From CSP1-8 sp049688015 (GTDB lineage Bacteria; Desulfobacterota; Deferrimicrobia; Deferrimicrobiales; Deferrimicrobiaceae): a stretch of 48,988 nucleotides of DNA. Made by a program: the position numbers and the translations under genes. Below the pieces are notes generated by a model, which made no database searches, was not told the DNA's origin, and saw nothing but the letters and a program-made list of their open reading frames with translations. Within the stretch, counting starts at the first letter, position 1. The number at the start of each line of letters is the position of its first letter. The stretch spans positions 1 through 48,988 of the forward strand of contig JBAVJZ010000018.1 in NCBI GenBank assembly GCA_049688015.1, given 5' to 3'. This document shows, one piece after another, positions 16,766-25,765 of this stretch.

Positions 16766-18160
16766 TTACCTCCTATTGGGTTCCGCTGGACTTAAGCGGG
16801 GCCTTTCCTGCGGCTTCACGACCAGCGTCATTTCCTTCCTCTCCACTACCGTCACCTTGTCGCCTTTCCGAAGGGGGAGGAGGCACTCCGCGTCCCATAA
16901 TTCCCCCACGACGAAGACTTTCCCCTTTCCCGTGAAGTCCGCCACCGCCACCCCGGTCTCTCCGATCATCCCCTCCGACCCCGTCGCGGGCCGACGGAGC
17001 TGGGCGCGCACCGCAAGGGTTACGACCGTACCGAAGAACACGGCGGTAATCCCGACCATGGTGAGTATGACCGCCCAGGAAATGCGCAGATACGGATCCG
17101 CGGAGGACCGGAAAAGCATGATGCTGCCGAGGACCAGGGAGATGATCCCCCCGATAGTCAGAGCTCCGTGGGAGGCGATCTTGATCTCCAGAATGAAGAG
17201 GATCATCGCCAGCGCGATGAGAAGGAACCCCGCATAGTTGGCCGAGAGCGTCTGCAGGGAATAGAACCCCAGGATCAGGGAGATTCCTCCGACCACCCCC
17301 GGGAAGACCGCGCCGGGGTTGGAAAGCTCGAAGAAGATTCCGTAGACACCGACCATCATCAGGATATACGCGATGGTCGGGTCCGCCAGCGCCGAAAGCA
17401 CCCGGTGCCGAAACCCCATCGAAATACGCGTTATCGGCGCGCCCTTCGTCCGCAAGGTGACCTTTTCCCCGCCCTTCTCGATTGCGCGTCCGTCGATGGC
17501 AGATAGGAGGTCCTTGAGGGACGGGGCAATGAGATCGACCACACGCTGCTTTCTGGCGTCCGTTGCCGTCAGGGATACGCTCTCGCGGACCGCCTTCTCG
17601 GCCCACTCCCCGTTACGCCCCTTCTTCTCTGCGAGGGACCGGGCATACGCGGCGGCGTCGTTCTCCACCTTCCTCGCCATCGTGTTGTCCATCCCCCCAC
17701 CGCCGATGCCGACGGGGTGGGCCGCACCGATGTTGGTGCCGGGAGCCATGGCGGCGATATCCGCCGCGAGGGTGATCAATACCCCCGCGGAGGCGGCACG
17801 TGCGCCCGGGGGGGAAACGTACACACAAACGGGGACGGGGGTCCGGATAATCTCCTGGACCATCTGCCGCATGGCGGTATCGAGGCCTCCGGGAGTGTCC
17901 AGCTCTAGGACGAGCAGTGTCGCCTTCTCCTCCTCCGCACGTTCGATGGCGGAGGAGAGGTAATCGGCGGTGACGGGATTGATGGACGTGGAGATCGTTG
18001 CGACCATCACGGGGCCCGGGGCTGCGGCTAGGGACCCACCGACGCCCCACGCCGCGGCAACCCAGAAGAGAACCGCGAGCGCCGTCAACGGGCGCCCCCG
18101 CCCGCAGACAGATGCGGCGGCGGCCCGGGAAGAGTATGATCCATGAACAGGCGGCTTCAC
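16766..18160 (-). CDS. NfeD-family membrane-bound serine protease
   Basis: 464 aa, long form; GTG start overlapping the previous stop as GTGA. A signal-like helix is followed by a ClpP-like protease domain with LELDTPGGLDTAMR, the nucleophile Ser in ARAASAGVLIT and the probable catalytic Lys in MARKVENDAAAYAR. Four or five membrane spans and a C-terminal OB-fold NfeD domain follow. Archaeal homologues cleave the hydrophobic tail of the partner stomatin. Partner slipin lies directly downstream. Confidence 0.92.
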   Translation of the reverse strand: MKPPVHGSYSSRAAAASVCGRGRPLTALAVLFWVAAAWGVGGSLAAAPGPVMVATISTSINPVTADYLSSAIERAEEEKATLLVLELDTPGGLDTAMRQMVQEIIRTPVPVCVYVSPPGARAASAGVLITLAADIAAMAPGTNIGAAHPVGIGGGGMDNTMARKVENDAAAYARSLAEKKGRNGEWAEKAVRESVSLTATDARKQRVVDLIAPSLKDLLSAIDGRAIEKGGEKVTLRTKGAPITRISMGFRHRVLSALADPTIAYILMMVGVYGIFFELSNPGAVFPGVVGGISLILGFYSLQTLSANYAGFLLIALAMILFILEIKIASHGALTIGGIISLVLGSIMLFRSSADPYLRISWAVILTMVGITAVFFGTVVTLAVRAQLRRPATGSEGMIGETGVAVADFTGKGKVFVVGELWDAECLLPLRKGDKVTVVERKEMTLVVKPQERPRLSPAEPNRR

Positions 18161-19350
18161 GTTCCTCTCACGCGTAACACGGCAAATTTGAGATATTCCG
18201 TTTCGGGCACCCCGAGAAGGACCGGATGGTCGGGGGACTGTCCCCCTTTGGCGATGACGTGAACGTCCACACGGGCATCGGCGGCCGCGTCCCGGAGCGC
18301 CTCATACCATTTGGCCATATCGACCAGTTGCGTGCAAGAAGAGGTGGCGAGGATCCCGCCGGGTGCCAGAAGGGACAGGCCGAGCCGGTTGATGTCCCGG
18401 TATCCCCGGACCGCCCCTTCCCTTCCTTGCCGGGACTTGGTGAAGGAGGGGGGATCGAGGATGACGAGGTCGAATCTGCGTCCAGCGCTCAATAGCTCCC
18501 GCAGCACGGGAAAGAGGTTCCCCGCCCTTCCCTCCCACCTGTCCCCGAACCCGTTCCTGGCCGCGTTTTCGCTCGCCGCGGCAACCGCTTCCCCTGAAAC
18601 ATCGATTCCGAGCACTCTCGCCGCGCCTCCCGCAAGAGCATATATTCCGAAGGCCCCGGTGGAACAGAATCCGTCGAGCACAGACTTCCCCCGCGCCAGC
18701 CCCCGTACAATCCTGCGGTTCTCCCGATGATCCAGGAAGAACCCCGTCTTCGGGCCCGCCTCCGCGTCCACCAGAAAGCGACATCCGTCCAAGGTAACCG
18801 TTTCCTGCGGAGACCCGTCACCCCCAAGGACCCCCTTCCTCTCCGGCAGCCCCTCGAGCCTGCGCCCCCCCCCCTCGGACCGTTCGTAAAGGAGGCGGGG
18901 GGACAGCAAATCGCCGAGAACCGACACGATCTCACGGCGGAGCAACTCCATCCCGGCCGTGAGGATCTGCACGGAGAGGAGGGTCCCGAACCGGTCGACG
19001 ACAAGTCCGGGGAGAAAATCGCCCTCGGAATACACCAGACGAAGGGCTTCCAGGCACCCCATTCCCGCCTCCTCCCTCCGGCGTAGCGCCTGGCGGATCC
19101 TCTTTTCGAGGAACATCCTCGAAGGGCGCACCGTGTCGTGCGAGACGAGCCGGAGCGCGATCCGGCTCGCGAGGTTGCAGGTGGCGGTCCCAAGGATTTC
19201 CCCGGCGCGCGAGGTGACGAGAACCCACTGCCCGTACGGCAGGCGAGGCGGAACCTCCCGCAGATCGTCTCCGAACACCCAGAGGTGTCCGCAACGGAGT
19301 CGTTCCTCCGCCTTTCTGCTGATCTTTACCGAGGGAAGGGAATCGTTCAT
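18157..19350 (-). CDS. Class I SAM-dependent rRNA methyltransferase (RlmI-like)
   Basis: 397 aa from the ATG at 19350, one nt after the UDG stop; a TTG 27 nt further upstream is possible. A PUA domain (about 1-75, with CGHLWVFGDDLREV) precedes a Rossmann methyltransferase with SVLDGFCSTGAFGIYAL, LVILDPPSFTKS and a following SSCTQLVD. E. coli RlmI makes m5C1962 in 23S rRNA; this substrate is inferred from domain layout. Confidence 0.87.
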   Translation of the reverse strand: MNDSLPSVKISRKAEERLRCGHLWVFGDDLREVPPRLPYGQWVLVTSRAGEILGTATCNLASRIALRLVSHDTVRPSRMFLEKRIRQALRRREEAGMGCLEALRLVYSEGDFLPGLVVDRFGTLLSVQILTAGMELLRREIVSVLGDLLSPRLLYERSEGGGRRLEGLPERKGVLGGDGSPQETVTLDGCRFLVDAEAGPKTGFFLDHRENRRIVRGLARGKSVLDGFCSTGAFGIYALAGGAARVLGIDVSGEAVAAASENAARNGFGDRWEGRAGNLFPVLRELLSAGRRFDLVILDPPSFTKSRQGREGAVRGYRDINRLGLSLLAPGGILATSSCTQLVDMAKWYEALRDAAADARVDVHVIAKGGQSPDHPVLLGVPETEYLKFAVLRVRGT

Positions 19351-19351
19351 C

Positions 19352-20023
19352 TCACCCCGATCGGAGGCGTTGGGCAAGGAGATCGAAATCGGCGACCACC
19401 TCGTGCTCCCGCGTCGCGTTGCGCAGGATATAGGCCGGATGATAGGTGGGAAGAACGGGGATCCCGTCCAGATCGCGCCAATTCCCCCGCGCCCGCGTGA
19501 TCCGGTCGTTGTTCCCGAGGAGATGGTTCAGCGCAACGGCACCGAGCGTGCAGATGATCTCGGGCCGGATGGCCCGGATCTGCCTCCGGAGATAGGGCAG
19601 GCAGGCCGCAGCCTCTTCCGGGAGAGGCGCCCGGTTCCCCGGAGGCCGGCACTTGACGATGTTCGCAATGTAAACATCCTGGCGGGCGATCCCGATACGC
19701 TCGATCCACCTGGTGAGCAGTCTTCCCGCCGCTCCGACAAACGGTTCGCCCTGCCGGTCCTCCTCCGCCCCGGGCCCCTCCCCGACGAACATCAGCCTCG
19801 CCCGGGGATTGCCGACCCCGAAGACGACGTTGGTCCGGCCGGAGCATAGAGGGCACCGGCGGCACGCCACTACCTCATTTCGGATGTCCTCGAGAGTCTC
19901 TTCGCCTTCCCGTGCGGGCGGGTTTGCGGCTTCGGCACCCCGCCTGGCGGGGACCAGGACGTAGTCGATCCCGATTTCCCGCAGGTAGGCGGCGACCATG
20001 TTCCGGGAGAGGCGTTTCGTCAT
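19352..20023 (-). CDS. Family 4 (Fe-S) uracil-DNA glycosylase
   Basis: 223 aa. Four Cys for a [4Fe-4S] cluster are visible: ACRRC at the N-terminus of the domain and a C-x15-C pair in KCRPPGNR...AAC. Motif A is GEGPGAEEDRQGEPFVG and motif B is PTYHPAYIL. It removes uracil from DNA. It overlaps coaBC by ATGA. The first about 45 residues are a linker outside the glycosylase fold. Confidence 0.92.
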   Translation of the reverse strand: MTKRLSRNMVAAYLREIGIDYVLVPARRGAEAANPPAREGEETLEDIRNEVVACRRCPLCSGRTNVVFGVGNPRARLMFVGEGPGAEEDRQGEPFVGAAGRLLTRWIERIGIARQDVYIANIVKCRPPGNRAPLPEEAAACLPYLRRQIRAIRPEIICTLGAVALNHLLGNNDRITRARGNWRDLDGIPVLPTYHPAYILRNATREHEVVADFDLLAQRLRSG

Positions 20024-21222
20024 CTCGCGAACAGCTTGCCGTGGAGGGCCAGCCAGACGCCGACCGCGATTCCTTCTTTCGTGGCAAGGGGAAGACCCCG
20101 GATCTCGCCGTCGGAGAAGAAGATCCGCACCTCGTTGTCATCCGATTCGAACCCGATGTCGGTGCGTGAGACGTCGTTTGCGACAATTGCATCGAGGTTC
20201 TTCTTCCTCATCTTCTCGATGGCGTTCTGCGCGATGTCGCCCGTTTCGGCCGCAAACCCGACGAGAACCCGCCGTCCCTTGTTTTTCCCGAGCCCCTCGA
20301 GGATGTCGACGGTGGGTGCAAGCTCCAGTTTCCAGCCGTCCCTGTCCTTCTTGATCTTGGTGGGAGCGACTGTCGCGGCACGGAAGTCGGCCACGGCGGC
20401 GCACATCACGACGGCGTCCGCATCCGGGGATTCCCGTTCTACCGCTTCCCGCATCTCCTCCGCCGTGCGCACGCGGACGGTCTTCATGAAATAGGGATCG
20501 GCAAGCGCGGTCGGTCCTGTCACAAGCGTTACGTCCGCACCGAAACGAAGAGCCACGCGCGCCAGCGAGTACCCCATCTTGCCCGAGGCCCGGTTGGAAA
20601 GATAACGCACGGGGTCGATGTTCTCCGCAGTGGGTCCGGCGCTCACGACGACCTTTTTCCCCTCGAGAATCTTCTCCGCGAGCACGATCTTGGCCATCTC
20701 GACGATCTTGCCGACCGTCGCGAGTCGCCCCGGTCCCACCGTTCCGCAGGCAAGCTCCCCCTCGTCGGGCTCGACGAACCGGAATCCGCGAGAACGGAGA
20801 ACCGCGATGTTTTCCCGCACCGCCGCGGACGCGTACATCTGGGTGTTCATCGCCGGGGCCAGCACGACGGGAGCCGTCGTCGCCGTGACGACGGTCGACA
20901 GCATGTCGTCCGCGATCCCGCTCCGGATCTTTCCGATGATGTTCGCCGTGGCCGGGGCGACCAGGAGGAGGTGCGCCCGCTGCGCCAGGGAAATGTGCCC
21001 GATCTCCGACTCGGAGAGCAGGTTCCAGAGATCCATCACCACGGGGTTCTTGGAAAGCGTCTGGAGGGTCAGGGGGGTGATGAACTGCGATCCGGCGGCA
21101 GTGAGGATCGTATGGACGTTGGCCCCCTCGTTTCTCATCTCCCGGATGATCTCGCACGCCTTGTAGGCCGCGATCCCCCCCGTAATACCCAGAATAACCT
21201 CCTTGCCCGACAGAACGCCCAC
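20020..21222 (-). CDS. coaBC: Phosphopantothenoylcysteine decarboxylase/synthetase
   Basis: 400 aa from the GTG at 21222, which has GGAGGGAG about five nt upstream. The N-terminal CoaC flavodomain has LGITGGIAAYKACEIIR, the catalytic His in GHISLAQRAH and the PAMNTQMY substrate motif. The clamp ACGTVGPGRLA and the CoaB domain with SAGPTAENIDPVRYLSNRAS follow. It performs two consecutive steps of coenzyme A synthesis; coaD is also in this window. Confidence 0.95.
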   Translation of the reverse strand: MGVLSGKEVILGITGGIAAYKACEIIREMRNEGANVHTILTAAGSQFITPLTLQTLSKNPVVMDLWNLLSESEIGHISLAQRAHLLLVAPATANIIGKIRSGIADDMLSTVVTATTAPVVLAPAMNTQMYASAAVRENIAVLRSRGFRFVEPDEGELACGTVGPGRLATVGKIVEMAKIVLAEKILEGKKVVVSAGPTAENIDPVRYLSNRASGKMGYSLARVALRFGADVTLVTGPTALADPYFMKTVRVRTAEEMREAVERESPDADAVVMCAAVADFRAATVAPTKIKKDRDGWKLELAPTVDILEGLGKNKGRRVLVGFAAETGDIAQNAIEKMRKKNLDAIVANDVSRTDIGFESDDNEVRIFFSDGEIRGLPLATKEGIAVGVWLALHGKLFAR

Positions 21223-21235
21223 TCGACTCCCTCCC

Positions 21236-21871
21236 TCAGAAAAACGGGTTCGACTGTTTTTCCTCCCCCACTGTCGTAGCCGGCCCATGCCCCGGGAACA
21301 AGACCGTATCGTCGGGAAGGGGGAAGATCTTCTTCCTGACCGACTCGATCAGCTGTTCGTGGTTCCCCCCGGGAAGGTCCGTCCGGCCGATGGATCCCGC
21401 GAAAATGAGATCCCCGACGAACGCCATCTTTCCCACGAGAAAGGATACACATCCCGGGGTGTGCCCCGGCGTGTGCGCCACGAGAAACTCCTGCTCCTCG
21501 AGTCGCACGACATCTCCCTCCTCGACGAGGACGTCCGGCGCAGGGGGATCGGGCACGGACAGGCCGAACAGCATCCCCTGGCGGCTTGCTCCCGTCATCC
21601 GGCTGAGGTCCGCCGGGTGGAGGTGAACGGGGGCCCCCGTCTTCTCACGGAGAAGACTCACCGCGCCCACGTGATCGAAATGGCCGTGAGTCAGAAGGAT
21701 CTTCGTCACCGTGAGGCCCAGGCGGGCGATCTCGCCGAGAATCGCCTCCCCATCGCCCCCAGGGTCGATCACGACGGCTTTACGTGTCCCCGTGTGCTTC
21801 ACGAGGTAGGCGTTCACCGCGAGCGGCCCCACCTCCATCATGTAGACCCGGAGCGGATCCCCTCCCGTCAT
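21236..21871 (-). CDS. Metallo-beta-lactamase-fold hydrolase (glyoxalase II-like)
   Basis: 211 aa from an ATG overlapping the upstream stop as ATGA. Metal motifs are THGHFDHVG (HxHxDH), HTPGHTPGC, VGDLIFAGSIGRTDLPGG and LFPGHGPATT. The core resembles short hydroxyacylglutathione hydrolase-like proteins. The physiological thioester substrate is unknown. The FAGSIGRTDLPGG segment is typical of YcbL-type proteins. Confidence 0.85.
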   Translation of the reverse strand: MTGGDPLRVYMMEVGPLAVNAYLVKHTGTRKAVVIDPGGDGEAILGEIARLGLTVTKILLTHGHFDHVGAVSLLREKTGAPVHLHPADLSRMTGASRQGMLFGLSVPDPPAPDVLVEEGDVVRLEEQEFLVAHTPGHTPGCVSFLVGKMAFVGDLIFAGSIGRTDLPGGNHEQLIESVRKKIFPLPDDTVLFPGHGPATTVGEEKQSNPFF

Positions 21872-24366
21872 AGCTTCTGCGCCCAAGTGGCGAAAAGGTC
21901 GACGTAGGACGCAGCGATCTCCTCCGCTTCGCGTTTGTCATCGGCCTCCACCCGCAGGTGAAAGTACGCCTCGTCCTGGCTCGGGTAGACGAGCGCCCAG
22001 TCCTCGCCGTGGAAGATCTTCACCCCGTCGACAAACTGGCTCGGCTTCCCCTTGGCGTGCTCCGCGAGCATGCGCATGAGCGCCCCCTTGCGCTCCCAGG
22101 CGCAGGGGATCTTCTTCTTCACCATCACCGTCGGCGGGATCTCCCTCAGGATGTCGGAGAGAGAACTCCCCTCGGCGGACAGCATCTCCATGAACCGGAC
22201 GATCGCGAACATGCCGTCGAAGGCCGGCTGGAACCCGGGGAAAATGTACCCCCCGTTGTCGTCGCCGACGAAGACGACCCCTTCGCGGGCCGCCGTCTCC
22301 ATGAGGGAACGGGGAAGGGTCCTCGTCCGAATGACATCCATCCCGTATCGCGCGGCGATCTTCTCCAGGGTCCGGGAGGCGGTGACGGGCACGCCGATCT
22401 TTCCGGATCTCTTCCTCCGGCAGGCGAGGAGACAGATCACCTGGAGGGCGACCCAGTCCGGGAGGACGTCCCCCTTCTCGTCGACAAGGAAGATCTTCTC
22501 CCCGCCGGTGTCGATCATGGCACCGAAGTCCGCGGAAAGGGACCGGGAGATGGTCGTCAGGTGGGTAAGCCCCTTATGGAATTCTTCCTCCGTCTTCGTA
22601 ATCTTCGCCGCGTCGAGGTTGGCGTTCAGCGCGACCGTCTCGACCCCCAGGCGCCCGAGAATGCGCGGAAAGATGAGGGCCGAGGCACCGTGGGAGTGAT
22701 CGAGGACGATGTTGAATCCCCGCTCCTTGACGCTCTTCACGTCGATGGCCTTGAGAAAGCCGTCGACATAGGTATCGAATCCACCCACGGGGAAGGAGAT
22801 CTCCCCCGTGTCCTCGGAGTCCGCGCGCACGAAGTCCTCCCGGAAGAAGAGCAGCTCGATGTTCCGTTCCATGCCAATGGGGAGGTTCAGCCCGTTTTCG
22901 TCGAAGAATTTCAGATCGATGAAGGACGGGTCGAACGGGCTTTTCCTCGTGTGGACTCCCCCCTTCTCCTCCCGGTGGCTGCGGGCGAGGTACCGGACGA
23001 CGGGCAACGGCGTGACCCCGTAATCGTGGACGTCCACTCCCACCGACAGCATCCCGGTCATGATGGCCCGGTTGATCATCCGGGACGTCTTGTGGCTGTC
23101 CCGGCTCGTGGAGAGGACGACCTTTTTCCCGAAGGTCGCCGCGAACGCCGCCCCGACCTTTGCGGCGAACTCGGGCGTGATCTCGTGATTGGCCAGCCCG
23201 TAGATTCCGTGGGCGCTGAACAGGGAACGGGCCCACTTCTCCGCCCACACGAGGGAGGAGGAAAGAACCGCGCCATCCTCTACCGTCTTGTGCGGCCACA
23301 CCTTGACGTTCGCTTTGACCACCGCCTCGGTCCCGATAACGCAATGATCGCTGATCACCGCCCGCTCGGACAGAAACGCACGCCCCTTGATCACGCAGTC
23401 CGAGCCGATGATGTTCTCTAGCAGCCGCACCCCCTTGTGAATCGTCGTCCGGGGCCACACGACCGAAGACTGGAGCACAGACCCTTCCTCGACGATGCAC
23501 CCGTCGCCGAGCATCACGTTCTCCGCGGAGACACCGCCCTCCACAACGCAGTCCTTCCCGATCACTACGTTTTGCAGGTCGGAAGTGAAGTCGACCCGGG
23601 AATTCTCCCCGATCCACACGTTCCCGCTTCCCGCCTTCTTCCCCTCGAACTCGATCCCCGCCTTTCCGGAGAGAATGTCCAGGTGGACGTTCAGGTATTC
23701 GTCCAGGTTCCCCACGTCCTTCCAGTACCCGTCCGCGACGTACCCAAGGAGCCGGTCCCCCCGCGACAGCATCTCCGGGAAGACGTTCCTGCTCCAGTCG
23801 AAGTTCTTCTGGGGGGGGATGAGGGAGAGCACCTCCGGCTCCAGGATGTAGATACCGGTGTTCACCGTATCGGAGAAGACTTCCCCCCACGACGGTTTTT
23901 CGAGGAACCGGGCGATCCGTCCGTCCTCTTCCGTGATGACGATTCCGTACTGGAGCGGGTTGGGGACCCGGGTGAGCACGATCGTGGCGGCGGCTTTGCG
24001 CTCCCGGTGGAATTCGATCGCCCGGGAGAGGTCGATATCGGTGATGATGTCGGCGCTGATGACCAGAAAGGTGTCGTCGATCCGCGACTCGGCGTGCTTG
24101 ACGGCTCCCGCCGTCCCGTAATCGGCCTCCGCGCCCATATAGTGGATCCGGACGTCCCAGGGGGATCCGTCCCCGAAATAGGAGGTTATTTTCTCGGGAT
24201 AGAAATACAGGAGGACTTCCAGGTCGACGATCCCGGCGCGCTTGAGTAGCCGTACCACGTGCTCCATCATCGGTCGGTTGGCCACGTACGCCATCGGCTT
24301 GGGCAGTTTTTCGGTGATCGGGCGAAGCCTCGTCCCGAACCCGCCTGCCATCACGACTCCCTTCAT
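21868..24366 (-). CDS. Sugar-1-P nucleotidyltransferase fused to a phosphomutase-like domain
   Basis: 832 aa from the ATG at 24366 (GGGGAGG upstream; a GTG 18 nt earlier is possible). Residues 1-235 are a nucleotidyltransferase with MAGGFGTRLRPITEKLPKP. About 245-375 are left-handed beta-helix hexapeptide repeats. About 385-830 are a phosphoglucomutase/phosphomannomutase fold. Similar fusions are usually named mannose-1-phosphate guanylyltransferase. In the mutase part the usual catalytic motifs are altered: TASHNP is TRKSPF (473-478), DGDGDR is DTGGEK (619-624), GEESGH is GDDNGG (701-706) and RPSGTEP is YPSQDEA (794-800). The transferase half looks intact; its sugar substrate is not shown by sequence. 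Confidence 0.88.
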   Translation of the reverse strand: MKGVVMAGGFGTRLRPITEKLPKPMAYVANRPMMEHVVRLLKRAGIVDLEVLLYFYPEKITSYFGDGSPWDVRIHYMGAEADYGTAGAVKHAESRIDDTFLVISADIITDIDLSRAIEFHRERKAAATIVLTRVPNPLQYGIVITEEDGRIARFLEKPSWGEVFSDTVNTGIYILEPEVLSLIPPQKNFDWSRNVFPEMLSRGDRLLGYVADGYWKDVGNLDEYLNVHLDILSGKAGIEFEGKKAGSGNVWIGENSRVDFTSDLQNVVIGKDCVVEGGVSAENVMLGDGCIVEEGSVLQSSVVWPRTTIHKGVRLLENIIGSDCVIKGRAFLSERAVISDHCVIGTEAVVKANVKVWPHKTVEDGAVLSSSLVWAEKWARSLFSAHGIYGLANHEITPEFAAKVGAAFAATFGKKVVLSTSRDSHKTSRMINRAIMTGMLSVGVDVHDYGVTPLPVVRYLARSHREEKGGVHTRKSPFDPSFIDLKFFDENGLNLPIGMERNIELLFFREDFVRADSEDTGEISFPVGGFDTYVDGFLKAIDVKSVKERGFNIVLDHSHGASALIFPRILGRLGVETVALNANLDAAKITKTEEEFHKGLTHLTTISRSLSADFGAMIDTGGEKIFLVDEKGDVLPDWVALQVICLLACRRKRSGKIGVPVTASRTLEKIAARYGMDVIRTRTLPRSLMETAAREGVVFVGDDNGGYIFPGFQPAFDGMFAIVRFMEMLSAEGSSLSDILREIPPTVMVKKKIPCAWERKGALMRMLAEHAKGKPSQFVDGVKIFHGEDWALVYPSQDEAYFHLRVEADDKREAEEIAASYVDLFATWAQKL

Positions 24367-24397
24367 CCCGACAGGCCTCCCCACCGTGATATGCGGA

Positions 24398-25084
24398 TCA
24401 CAGCAAACGTAAGAACTTGGTCATTCCGAAATACCCGAATGAGATCGCAAAGAAGAACAGGAACAGGGCGCAGGCACCCACGATCCATCGGTAGGCGCGG
24501 TCTGTGAGCCGCCTTCTCCCCGCGGAGACGGCGAAGCCGATGAAAAGGTACCAGACCGCGTCGGCGAGGATGTGCCCGGCGAAGAACAGGGCGATCCCCG
24601 CCGCGCCGAGTTCCCGGGAGATGACGAGATATCCCAGGCCAATGGTGGCCCACCAGATCGTCCAGTAGGGGTTCGATATCGATGCCACGACGCCCGATAG
24701 GACCGGGCGGAATACGTCCGCCCGGCTGACGTTTCCCCCTTGCGGTGGTCCGAAGTTCGTCTCCTCCCCGCGGATCTCGAGCCGAAGCGTACCGACTTCG
24801 CGTGCCATTCCCACCGCCATCCAGAAAAGCATCGCCCCCCCGGCAAGCGCGATCGCCGTCGTTGCCACCTCCCCCCTCATCCATTCCGCCAACCCGAGCA
24901 GAATGAGGGCGAGGAGACCGGCCTCGAGGATCCCGTGCCCGAGAACGAGAAGGGGCGCCGCCACGAATCCCCGTCGAGTCGTGTCCCGGACGGTCACGGC
25001 AAGGAGGGGCCCCGGCATCAGGGCTCCCGAAAGAGCGATGATGAAAGAGGAAACGAATATGGCGGCGGGACTCGCGAAATTCAT
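24398..25084 (-). CDS. LysE-family amino-acid/metabolite exporter
   Basis: 228 aa, about six membrane spans. The N-terminal FIIALSGALMPGPLLAVTV is the LysE/RhtB signature, with SNPYWTIWWATIGLGYL in the middle. Substrate unknown. Its ATG is only 27 nt from the divergent NUDIX start, so its promoter must lie within or beside that gene. A TATAAA box is present 9 nt from the ATG, but no matching -35 is seen. Confidence 0.85.
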   Translation of the reverse strand: MNFASPAAIFVSSFIIALSGALMPGPLLAVTVRDTTRRGFVAAPLLVLGHGILEAGLLALILLGLAEWMRGEVATTAIALAGGAMLFWMAVGMAREVGTLRLEIRGEETNFGPPQGGNVSRADVFRPVLSGVVASISNPYWTIWWATIGLGYLVISRELGAAGIALFFAGHILADAVWYLFIGFAVSAGRRRLTDRAYRWIVGACALFLFFFAISFGYFGMTKFLRLL

Positions 25085-25114
25085 ATAGACTTTATAACAC
25101 AACAGGAGGAAGTG

Positions 25115-25525
25115 GTGATCCGTGGACCCATTCCCACCGTGGACGTCATCATCGAGGTCGGTCGGAAGATCGTCCTCATACGGAGGAAGCACCCTCCGAC
25201 GGGATGGGCCATCCCCGGAGGATTCATCGACCGAGGGGAAAGGGCGGAGGACGCCGCGGTGCGGGAAGCGCGGGAGGAAACAGGACTATTCGTAACCCTC
25301 ACTACCCTGTTCGGCGTATATTCCGACCCGGCGCGGGATTCCCGGCAGCATACGATCTCCACCGTGTATCTCGCAACCGCCCAGGGAACGCCGGCGGGGG
25401 GGGATGACGCTGCCGAGGCCCGCCTGTTCGAGGAGCAGGACCTGCCTGCCCCCCTCGTGTTCGACCACGCGCACATTCTGGCCGACTACTTCCAGTTCCG
25501 GAAGACCGGAAGGCGCCCCCTGTAG
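25115..25525 (+). CDS. NUDIX hydrolase
   Basis: 136 aa. GTG start at 25115 with AGGAGG five nt upstream; the preceding GTG at 25112 is also in frame. The Nudix box GGFIDRGERAEDAAVREARE with ETGL follows GX5EX7REXXEEXGL. VDVIIEVGRKIVLIRRKHPP and GWAIPGG resemble ADP-ribose or nucleotide pyrophosphatases. Exact substrate unknown. It is transcribed away from lysE and towards aspC. Confidence 0.87.
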   Translation: MIRGPIPTVDVIIEVGRKIVLIRRKHPPTGWAIPGGFIDRGERAEDAAVREAREETGLFVTLTTLFGVYSDPARDSRQHTISTVYLATAQGTPAGGDDAAEARLFEEQDLPAPLVFDHAHILADYFQFRKTGRRPL

Positions 25526-25730
25526 CGGGGCGCCGGCATTCGGCTCGCCTTTCTCGATTCCGGCCAATGGGCCCCGGCTCGCGGGGGGCTTCCCGCTCCG
25601 CTACGCTCGCGATCTTGCGCCCGCTCGCTGCCGGTTCCGCTCGCCGGCAAGGGTACCTCGCTCCACAGGCCGCTCCGGGGATGCCCCCCCATCGCCCGAA
25701 GGTCCCTGTTGACACTCGCCGACGGGGCAA
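25526..25730. other. GC-rich intergenic segment between convergent NUDIX and aspC
   Basis: About 205 bases without a supported gene. The interval has several short GC-rich self-complementary words (for example GCCCC...GGGGC near 25572-25590) and repeats of the word GCTCGC. No tRNA or intrinsic terminator with a T-run is seen. It may be a transcript end or decayed sequence. Confidence 0.4.
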
Positions 25731-25758
25731 GCGGCCCCCCGAGATGCCGGGGGGCCGC
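25731..25758. terminator. Strong hairpin between convergent NUDIX and aspC
   Basis: A perfect 11-bp stem GCGGCCCCCCG / CGGGGGGCCGC with a 6-nt loop lies 7 nt beyond the aspC stop. It can form on both strands. Neither side has a T-run, so it is not a textbook intrinsic terminator. It may block or stabilise convergent transcripts. Confidence 0.5.
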
Positions 25759-25765
25759 GAAGAAG

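Noticed and set aside
21958..23421. A 487-codon plus-strand frame opposite the fusion gene
   Set aside because: Antisense shadow of an intact minus-strand gene; composition is typical of such shadows.
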